Positions 1 through 4,802 of a stretch of DNA of 11,477 nucleotides are shown here, piece after piece (position 1 is the first letter of the stretch; every line of letters begins with the position of its first letter). Below the pieces are notes generated by a model. The model was not told the origin of the DNA and did not search any database. It saw only the letters and a list, made by a program, of their open reading frames with translations. The stretch is from positions 1 through 11,477 of the forward strand of contig CANFIL010000043.1 of assembly GCA_947447095.1 (NCBI GenBank). The letters are read 5' to 3'. The stretch is from Actinomycetota bacterium (GTDB lineage: Bacteria > Actinomycetota > Actinomycetes > S36-B12 > UBA5976). A program made the translations under genes and the position numbers.

Positions 1-959
1 GATCCATAAATATCGGTACCAGAAGATTCCACCACGCCACTTACACGGGCAGGGATAATTTGAAGTTTGCCACCCCCGGGAAAGCCAGTGATAACTGCCG
101 AGTCATTCCGCGCTCCAACGTTCCCCAGCACCGCAACTTTAGTGTCCAGGCTTTTTACATAAAGGACAGCGACATCGGCGCGAGGATCAAAGAATACGAC
201 TTTGCCCGATCGCAAGGCACCCTTGCCTTTCACTCGAACACCAACAGTTTCGATGCCCGCTACTACATGTGCATTGGTGAGAACGTAGTGACTCGCGAAG
301 ACAAATCCGCTACCACTTAGTCGCGCCTGACAACTTGGTGCGTCTCCTTCTACCCGCACGACTGAGTCCAACGTCGCACGGATGGCAGAGGCTTTGGCTA
401 AAGCTGAATCAGGTTCGGCGACTTGATCAACAAGTAAAGACTCAACTAAGCCAGATGGGATGTGAAAGCTCAGAACCGACTGACGTACTTCATCGATTCC
501 ATCGCGGAGCACATCTGGCATGCGCGAATCAAGCTCTGCAATAACTCGCGAATCGCCTACTGCAGTTGTTGTTTGTGATGCTGGCAGCGTGAGTATCAAA
601 CTTGCCACGATCCATGTCAATACGCTCCAGATCATTAGAGATATTGCGGAACCGCCGGCACTATCAAGAGTCCGAATTGGTTTCCATGACGTTGCTTTGC
701 GCATTCGAACGCCGATGGACGCTCCTGTCGAACTTCCAAAACTAACAAGCACTATTGCAATGACGACATAGATTCCTAAGCTCATTCCATGCAGTGAACC
801 TTGCTCTGAGAGTTTGCTCACCAGTTCCCGAGCAATTACGGCACCCAGAATCATTCCGATGAATGACATGAAGCTCACAATGAGACCCCGTCGCCATCCG
901 ATAAATCCCATTACGACCAAGAATGTAACGAGTGCGAGGTCTAACCCATGAGCCGTCAC
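1..959 (-). CDS. marP: MarP-type membrane-anchored periplasmic serine protease (3' end missing)
   Basis: I read 319 complete codons from a GTG at 959-957; the C-terminus lies beyond the left edge. The N-terminal 125 residues hold four hydrophobic stretches (about 5-22, 26-43, 58-77, 105-125), as in the CvpA-like anchor of MarP. A linker (126-195) leads into a trypsin-like fold with catalytic His231 in TNAHVV and Asp262 in PRADVAVL; the GNSGG-type serine motif would fall outside the window. Cys210 lies 21 residues before the His, the spacing I recall for the disulfide cysteine of M. tuberculosis MarP (Rv3671c). That enzyme supports acid and oxidative-stress survival and processes the peptidoglycan hydrolase RipA. 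The GTG overlaps the TAG stop of the NUDIX gene by one base (TAGTG), so translation is probably coupled; I see no SD. The next in-frame ATG (residue 17) would cut the first membrane segment. Confidence 0.88.
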   Translation of the reverse strand, partial: MTAHGLDLALVTFLVVMGFIGWRRGLIVSFMSFIGMILGAVIARELVSKLSEQGSLHGMSLGIYVVIAIVLVSFGSSTGASIGVRMRKATSWKPIRTLDSAGGSAISLMIWSVLTWIVASLILTLPASQTTTAVGDSRVIAELDSRMPDVLRDGIDEVRQSVLSFHIPSGLVESLLVDQVAEPDSALAKASAIRATLDSVVRVEGDAPSCQARLSGSGFVFASHYVLTNAHVVAGIETVGVRVKGKGALRSGKVVFFDPRADVAVLYVKSLDTKVAVLGNVGARNDSAVITGFPGGGKLQIIPARVSGVVESSGTDIYG

Positions 960-1606
960 TATGACGTCCAGGACACTTGATGAGATTCGGGTACGTCAAT
1001 GATTTTGGTGTCATCCCAGTCACGCGCTATTCCAGCAAGGTCAAGTAGCTGCGAGAGCACGCCTCCAGTGAATCCCCACACCACCATGTCACGTACAAGG
1101 AAAGCGGGACCTAAGAATCCACTGCGAGTCATTACACGCACGCGATTTGCTGGATCAACTAACTCGCGCAACGCGATATGATGAACCGCCGCGACTTCAC
1201 GTTCCTCGTGAGAAGTAACTTCATGAGGCTGTGACCACCACGCCAAAACCGGCGTGATTTTGAATCGTGAGGGCGCAAGCCACAACTGCGGTAACTCTGC
1301 AATGACTGAAACTGATGCGGGATCCAAACCGATTTCTTCTTGGGCTTCTCGAAGTGCTGCATTCGTTGCACTGTCATCGTCGGCATCTATGGCCCCACCA
1401 GGAAAAGCTGGCTGTCCCCCATGATTGCGCATGTGACTTGGGCGTTCGATCAAGGTGACGCTTGGTTCACCATTCATCTCACTAAACAAAATAAGAACTG
1501 CTGCTTCGCGCTCTTGCGAATCTGGGACGGGCTGCCATGACAATTGTTCAGTAGTTAAAGATGGCGCTACTTCGGCTAGTGGCATAAACCATGCGGGCAA
1601 CATCAT
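959..1606 (-). CDS. CoA pyrophosphatase, NUDIX hydrolase (NudL/YeaB type)
   Basis: 215 residues, near the usual 190-230 of the family. The CoA-pyrophosphatase signature is visible at residues 52-71 (IERPSHMRNHGGQPAFPGG), followed by the NUDIX box ending REAQEEIGLD (about 71-95), whose glutamates bind the catalytic metal. Members cleave CoA and acyl- or oxidised CoA to 4'-phosphopantetheine derivatives and 3',5'-ADP; substrate here is inferred from the signature only. Cytosolic, no signal peptide. The start ATG (1606-1604) overlaps the TGA of the thioredoxin-like gene as ATGA. A second ATG follows immediately (residue 2) and could be the true start. The gene sits between the tlpA-like gene and marP, matching M. 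tuberculosis Rv3672c in type and position. Confidence 0.9.
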   Translation of the reverse strand: MMLPAWFMPLAEVAPSLTTEQLSWQPVPDSQEREAAVLILFSEMNGEPSVTLIERPSHMRNHGGQPAFPGGAIDADDDSATNAALREAQEEIGLDPASVSVIAELPQLWLAPSRFKITPVLAWWSQPHEVTSHEEREVAAVHHIALRELVDPANRVRVMTRSGFLGPAFLVRDMVVWGFTGGVLSQLLDLAGIARDWDDTKIIDVPESHQVSWTS

Positions 1607-2142
1607 GATGTGCTCGACTTTACGAGTCGGGCCAATGACTCGTTCGTAAGTTCACCAAATTCATAGTCAACGATTTTGTTTTTAGCATTAACAGCAAACG
1701 TCACTGGCAATCCGTTCACTCTCAGTGCCTTCATCAAGGTATCTTGCACATCAACATAGATCGGGAATGCTGCGTGCGTGGATTTCACGAGTTCCGTTGC
1801 GGTGTCAGTGCCAGCCGTAGAAAGTGCTAGATCACCAACGTTGATGGCAACGACGTTGCTGGCATACGGCGACTGAGCAATCAGTGGCATTTCTTGGGCG
1901 CAGGCAGAACACCATGATGCCCACAAATTTATGACAACGGGCTTACGCAAATCACTGGAACTGATTTCCGTAGAAGTGCCCCAAGGCAGCAGTGAAGTGC
2001 TTGGCATTTCCGAGACAGTCCATACATTTTGAGTTGGGCTCGATGTTGTAACGGGTGTTCCAGCTACGTCAGAAGATTCCGGAGTTTGCGAACAAGCTAC
2101 TACCAAGAAGAGCGTCAGTGCATAAAGGATCCGCTGCTTCAC
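1603..2142 (-). CDS. TlpA/ResA-like thioredoxin-fold lipoprotein
   Basis: 179 residues. The N-terminus is a lipoprotein signal: charged MKQR, a hydrophobic run, then a lipobox-like VVAC with Cys17 as the expected lipidated residue. A Ser/Thr/Pro-rich linker (18-45) leads to a thioredoxin fold with a WCSAC redox motif (Cys78, Cys81) and the cis-proline loop GLPVTF (Pro146). Such proteins reduce or isomerise disulfides on the outer face of the membrane, often in cytochrome c maturation; the partner cannot be told here. Cysteine-rich neighbours in the same compartment (MarP, PonA2) are possible clients (inference). The start is a GTG (2142-2140) overlapping the nth stop as GTGA, with a strong SD, GGAGG at 2151-2147, four bases upstream. 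Position and type match M. tuberculosis Rv3673c. Confidence 0.88.
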   Translation of the reverse strand: MKQRILYALTLFLVVACSQTPESSDVAGTPVTTSSPTQNVWTVSEMPSTSLLPWGTSTEISSSDLRKPVVINLWASWCSACAQEMPLIAQSPYASNVVAINVGDLALSTAGTDTATELVKSTHAAFPIYVDVQDTLMKALRVNGLPVTFAVNAKNKIVDYEFGELTNESLARLVKSSTS

Positions 2143-2840
2143 GAGTCCTCCATCTTGGCTAATTTGCCAGCTGCCACTGGGTCAGTGGGACCCTCTCCGA
2201 AGGAAGGACACATACTTGCGAGCGGACACACGCCACATGCCGGTTTACGTGAATGACAAATTCGTCGTCCCAAAAAAATTAATCTGTGGTTAAGCAGAAT
2301 CCACTCTGAATCATCAAAGAGTTTCATCAAATCGAATTCGACTTTAACTGGATCAGTATTTGATGTCAGACCCAAACGACGAGCAATGCGCCCTACGTGA
2401 GTGTCGACAGTAATTCCTGGGACACCGAACGCGTTTCCTAAAACGACATTTGCAGTTTTGCGTCCTACGCCGGGAAGTTTGACCAGTTCATCAAGAGTTC
2501 CTGGAACTTCTCCGTTGAACTTTTCTAACAATGTCGCAGCTAGTCCTTGAATGGAGGCTGCTTTATTGCGATAAAAGCCGGTGGACTTCACCGCCTCTTC
2601 AATGTCAATGCGTGGCGCACCAGCCAAGGCTTTCGCATCCGGGTAGCTAGCAAACAGAACTGGGGTAACCATGTTGACCCGCTTGTCTGTGCACTGTGCA
2701 GACAGAACGGTTGCAACAAGAAGTTGAAGTGGGTTGTCAAAATCCAGTTCGCATCGTGCGTTAGGGAAAGTTGAAGTGAGTGCGGCATTAATTAGTTGCG
2801 CGCGTTCCCGCTTCGCTTTGAATGATTCTGCCCGTGCCAC
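2139..2840 (-). CDS. nth: Endonuclease III (DNA glycosylase/AP lyase)
   Basis: 233 residues, slightly longer than E. coli Nth. It removes oxidised pyrimidines and cleaves abasic sites in base-excision repair. The helix-hairpin-helix LPGVGRKTA (122-130) carries the catalytic Lys128; the catalytic aspartate is Asp146 in VDTHVGR. The C-terminal 4Fe-4S loop is complete: Cys195, Cys202, Cys205 and Cys211 in the C-X6-C-X2-C-X5-C pattern. All key residues are present, so the enzyme should be active. The start is a GTG (2840-2838) with no SD; instead TAGGCT ends exactly six bases upstream, predicting a leaderless mRNA that would also carry tlpA, NUDIX and marP. Orthologue by type and place of Rv3674c. 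Confidence 0.95.
   Translation of the reverse strand: MARAESFKAKRERAQLINAALTSTFPNARCELDFDNPLQLLVATVLSAQCTDKRVNMVTPVLFASYPDAKALAGAPRIDIEEAVKSTGFYRNKAASIQGLAATLLEKFNGEVPGTLDELVKLPGVGRKTANVVLGNAFGVPGITVDTHVGRIARRLGLTSNTDPVKVEFDLMKLFDDSEWILLNHRLIFLGRRICHSRKPACGVCPLASMCPSFGEGPTDPVAAGKLAKMEDS
2147..2151 (-). promoter_or_regulatory. Shine-Dalgarno of the TlpA-like lipoprotein gene
   Basis: GGAGG lies within the last codons of nth, four bases before the GTG at 2142. It supports that GTG as the start and indicates reinitiation or coupling across the GTGA overlap. Confidence 0.7.
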
Positions 2841-2846
2841 ATCCCA

Positions 2847-2852
2847 AGCCTA
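2847..2852 (-). promoter_or_regulatory. Putative -10 element, leaderless promoter of nth operon
   Basis: On the minus strand TAGGCT is followed by six bases (TGGGAT) and then the GTG of nth. A TANNNT -10 ending at -7 puts transcription start on the first base of the codon. I see no good -35 match 16-19 bases upstream. The same geometry occurs before four other genes here. Confidence 0.55.
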
Positions 2853-2888
2853 AGCGAATACGCACAGGGGAAAACCTCAGTGATTACG

Positions 2889-3563
2889 CTACTTAGCGCG
2901 ACGTGAGAGACGTTCGATGTCAAAGATTTCGACGCAACGGGTTTCTAGGCGGATCCACCCACGACTGGCGAAGTCCGCCAGTGCTTTATTCACTGTTTCT
3001 CGCGAAGCACCTACCAGCTGAGCAAGTTCTTCCTGAGTGAGATCGTGGTTAACCAATAAGCCACTAACAGTTCGCGTTCCGAATTTTTCGCCAAGTTCAA
3101 GGATTGCTTTTGCCACTCGGCCGGGCACGTCAGCAAATACAAGGTCAGACATGATTTCGTTCGTGCGACGAAGACGATGTGCCAGTGCCTGCAGAAGTGC
3201 TTGCGCCACTTCTGGTCGGCCGTTCAGCCACGGACGCAAATCTGTGTTTCCCAAACCAAGAACTTGAGAGTCCGTAACCGCAACAGCAGTTGCGGTACGA
3301 GGACCTGGATCGAAAAGCGAGAGTTCACCGAACATGTCTCCTGGTCCAAGAACCATCAGCAGCGACTCACGGCCATCACCAGAAGCATGCGTGAGTTTAA
3401 TTTTTCCTTCGAGAACGATGTAAAGACGATCACCCGGTTCACCCTCTTGAAAAAGATGCTTACCTTTTTTGAGAGTCTGAGGAACCATTGAAGCGCGCAA
3501 GGCGTGAGCTGCGTCGTCGTCCAACGCAGAAAACAGCGGAATGCTATTCAAATTGGTGTCCAC
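2889..3563 (-). CDS. crp: Crp/Fnr-family cAMP receptor regulator (Crp/GlxR)
   Basis: 224 residues, the length I recall for M. tuberculosis Crp (Rv3676). An N-terminal cyclic-nucleotide domain (about 8-125) contains GEPGDRLYIVLEG and the phosphate-binding cassette FGELSLFDPGPRTATA (78-93), with Glu80, Arg89 and Thr90 expected to contact cAMP. A dimer helix (about 115-140) connects to a winged helix-turn-helix (about 150-215) whose recognition region, LVGASRETVNKALADF, is the family signature. It should bind TGTGA-N6-TCACA-like operators as a dimer and act globally on carbon and respiratory genes; its targets cannot be seen here. The start is GTG at 3563 with SD AAGGAG nine bases upstream. It lies 48 bases before nth on the same strand, but nth appears to have its own promoter. 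C. glutamicum GlxR is the other close namesake. Confidence 0.93.
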   Translation of the reverse strand: MDTNLNSIPLFSALDDDAAHALRASMVPQTLKKGKHLFQEGEPGDRLYIVLEGKIKLTHASGDGRESLLMVLGPGDMFGELSLFDPGPRTATAVAVTDSQVLGLGNTDLRPWLNGRPEVAQALLQALAHRLRRTNEIMSDLVFADVPGRVAKAILELGEKFGTRTVSGLLVNHDLTQEELAQLVGASRETVNKALADFASRGWIRLETRCVEIFDIERLSRRAK

Positions 3564-3598
3564 TTAATGTGACTCCTTCGGCACAGGATGTGTTTCTT

Positions 3599-3604
3599 AA
3601 TCTA
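3599..3604 (-). promoter_or_regulatory. Putative -10 element of crp
   Basis: TAGATT on the minus strand lies about 36 bases before the crp GTG. It would give an untranslated leader of roughly 30 bases containing the AAGGAG SD (3578-3573). The -35 region is poor (TTAGTC at 3628-3623, 18 base spacer), as expected of an activator- or repressor-dependent promoter. Confidence 0.4.
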
Positions 3605-3605
3605 T

Positions 3606-3621
3606 TGCGGTTTTCACCGCA
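3606..3621 (-). terminator. Hairpin after ridA, likely terminator without U-tract
   Basis: On the minus strand TGCGGT-GAAA-ACCGCA forms a perfect six base-pair stem with a GNRA-type tetraloop, starting 10 bases after the ridA stop. No T-run follows, so it may be a U-less actinobacterial terminator, an RNA-end stabiliser or a structural element of the crp promoter, since it abuts the putative crp -10. Confidence 0.45.
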
Positions 3622-3631
3622 CGACTAATTG

Positions 3632-4096
3632 CTAGTCGCGTACTTCAACAATCACTTCTACTTCAACTGCAGAGTTAAGAGGCAGAGCCGAAACGCCAAC
3701 TGCTGAACGGGCGTGTACACCAGCGTCGCCAAAAGCCTTAGCAAAAAGTTCGCTTGCGCCATTGATGACAACTGGCTGCTTGGTAAACGATGGTGCGCTT
3801 GCCACGAATCCAACAACCTTGACGACTCGAGCAACCTTGTCGAGATCACCAATGACTGACTTGATAGCAGCAATAGCGTTCAATGCGCTCTGCTGTGCTG
3901 CGGCAGCCGCAGTAGCTTCGTCAACATCAGTACCAACGATGCCGGTTGCAAGAAGTTCACCGTTTGCAAATGGAAGTTGTCCTGAGGTGTAAACCAGGTT
4001 TCCGGTACGAACTGCAGGAATGTACGCAGCTACAGGAGCAGAAACTTCTGGAACGGTTAGTCCGTGTTCAGCCAAACGTGCTTCAACTTGACTCAT
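3632..4096 (-). CDS. ridA: RidA/YjgF/YER057c family protein (putative enamine/imine deaminase)
   Basis: 154 residues, longer than E. coli RidA (about 128) and like the actinobacterial subgroup of M. tuberculosis Rv3678c. Classical RidA hydrolyses reactive 2-aminoacrylate and related enamines made by PLP enzymes, protecting them from damage. The strand carrying YTSGQLPF (36-43) and the C-terminal HARSAVGVSALP followed by VEVEVIVEV (128-152) are the family landmarks. Arg130 corresponds to the substrate-carboxylate arginine of active members, so deaminase activity is plausible but unproven for this subgroup. The ATG at 4096 lies seven bases after the DUF4177 stop with only a weak upstream GAG, indicating coupled translation. 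Two PLP enzymes occur elsewhere in the window but in separate transcripts. Confidence 0.88.
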   Translation of the reverse strand: MSQVEARLAEHGLTVPEVSAPVAAYIPAVRTGNLVYTSGQLPFANGELLATGIVGTDVDEATAAAAAQQSALNAIAAIKSVIGDLDKVARVVKVVGFVASAPSFTKQPVVINGASELFAKAFGDAGVHARSAVGVSALPLNSAVEVEVIVEVRD

Positions 4097-4103
4097 TCGA
4101 ATC

Positions 4104-4259
4104 TCAATTCTTTGGGCGCTTGAAATAAGCGACGAGGTTTTCAGGGTTCAGGCCTGGGACAATTGCAACTAGTTCCCATCCATCTTGGCCAAAATTGTCC
4201 AGGATGGCTTTGGTGTTATGCACCAAAAGTGGCGCAGTCAGATATTCCCATGTGGTCAT
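4104..4259 (-). CDS. Small DUF4177-type protein, function unknown
   Basis: 51 residues, read directly from the minus strand: ATG at 4259-4257, TGA at 4106-4104. It begins MTTWEYLTAPLLVHN, has a central GQDGWELVAIVPG and ends VAYFKRPKN. The WEY...GWELV...KRP layout is typical of DUF4177 proteins, and a ~50-residue homologue lies in the same place in M. tuberculosis (Rv3678A, beside the RidA gene). No membrane segment, cysteine or signal peptide; probably a small cytosolic alpha/beta protein. It is the first gene of a two-gene unit with ridA (7 base gap). There is no SD; TAGAGT sits exactly six bases before the ATG, so the message is probably leaderless. Function unknown; a role linked to RidA is inferred only from adjacency. 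Confidence 0.82.
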   Translation of the reverse strand: MTTWEYLTAPLLVHNTKAILDNFGQDGWELVAIVPGLNPENLVAYFKRPKN

Positions 4260-4265
4260 ACCGCG

Positions 4266-4271
4266 ACTCTA
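4266..4271 (-). promoter_or_regulatory. Putative -10 element, leaderless promoter of DUF4177-ridA
   Basis: TAGAGT on the minus strand, then CGCGGT, then the ATG of the DUF4177 gene. The six base gap places +1 on the A of ATG. The 76 base whiB-DUF4177 gap holds no clear SD or -35. Confidence 0.55.
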
Positions 4272-4335
4272 CGACACTTTGTTTTATCGCCATAATTCGG
4301 CTTGGTGTTCGCCATCTCTGGCGGGGCAGGTACTT

Positions 4336-4653
4336 TTACTGACGGCCACTTACGAAAGCGACTGGATCTAGGCGGTCGTATTGGGATCGAGCAGTCATGA
4401 GAAGCTCGCGCCAGGAAGTGACGTTTGATCGACGACGAAGCAGTGCACGGCGCTCGCGTTCAGTCATACCGCCCCAGACTCCGAATTCAATTTGGTTGTC
4501 GAGTGCATCCGCTAGACATTCGGTGCGAACTGAACAACCCGCGCAAATGATCTTCACTCGGTTCTGAGCGGCACCTTGGACGAAGAGCAAGTCCGGATCA
4601 GTGTTCTTACATGCCGCGTTACGGCTCCACTCGTTATCCCAGTTTGATGTCAC
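4336..4653 (-). CDS. whiB4: WhiB-family Fe-S regulator, WhiB4/WblA type
   Basis: 105 residues. Four cysteines (Cys15, Cys37, Cys40, Cys46) form the C-Xn-C-X2-C-X5-C set that binds a 4Fe-4S cluster, followed by the GVWGG turn (58-62) and a basic stretch (TERERRALLRRR, 64-75) that contacts DNA. WhiB proteins work with the primary sigma factor and respond to O2, NO or redox state. Assignment to the WhiB4/WblA branch rests on the tail VTSWRELL after the basic region and on being divergent from ponA2, as for Rv3681c/Rv3682 and Streptomyces wblA with its neighbouring penicillin-binding protein gene. WblA represses antibiotic production and promotes sporulation in Streptomyces; WhiB4 tunes the oxidative response in mycobacteria. 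The GTG at 4653 has an AGGGG-type SD seven bases upstream. Confidence 0.92.
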   Translation of the reverse strand: MTSNWDNEWSRNAACKNTDPDLLFVQGAAQNRVKIICAGCSVRTECLADALDNQIEFGVWGGMTERERRALLRRRSNVTSWRELLMTARSQYDRLDPVAFVSGRQ

Positions 4654-4696
4654 TTAACTTCCCCTATTTATTCGGTTCATTGAAACGCTCTGACTA

Positions 4697-4726
4697 ACTA
4701 TTGAGGGTCAAGGGTCGCCATGTCAA
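4697..4726 (-). promoter_or_regulatory. Putative sigma70-type promoter of whiB4
   Basis: On the minus strand a perfect -35, TTGACA (4726-4721), is followed after 18 bases by AATAGT (4702-4697), four of six to TATAAT. Transcription would start near 4690, giving a leader of about 37 bases containing the SD. A second TTGAC copy lies 15 bases inside the spacer (TTGACC, 4711-4706). Confidence 0.45.
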
Positions 4727-4787
4727 TACCTAATTCGCATCGATTTCACTCGATTACGGCCTAGCCGAGGAAGCAAGTTTTCGCAGT

Positions 4788-4793
4788 TACGAT
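4788..4793 (+). promoter_or_regulatory. Putative -10 element of ponA2
   Basis: TACGAT ends nine bases before the ponA2 ATG, so transcription would start about three bases before or at the ATG (leaderless or nearly so). No SD is present apart from a weak AGG. The spacing is looser than in the five exact six-base cases. Confidence 0.4.
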
Positions 4794-4802
4794 ATAGGTA
4801 CT

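Larger units (their letters stand above)
4654..4802. promoter_or_regulatory. Divergent whiB4/ponA2 control region
   Basis: This 149 base gap, the longest without a gene, separates two divergent genes. It holds the whiB4 promoter (4697-4726), a 5-6-5 inverted repeat ATCGA-N6-TCGAT (4739-4754) and a putative ponA2 -10 (4788-4793). No canonical Crp site TGTGA-N6-TCACA is present. Confidence 0.6.

Noticed and set aside
60..771. Plus-strand open frames opposite marP
   Set aside because: The minus strand reads as one continuous 319-codon MarP with membrane segments and His/Asp motifs; the plus-strand frames are short, unrelated to any family I know and antisense to it.
2841..2888. Terminator between crp and nth
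   Set aside because: The only candidate, around GGTTTTCC, has a two to three base-pair stem; the gap instead fits a leaderless nth promoter.
4310..4323. CGCCA-TCTC-TGGCG inverted repeat after whiB4 as terminator
   Set aside because: Only a five base-pair stem and no T-run on the minus strand; too weak to call although its place, 12 bases after the stop, is suggestive.
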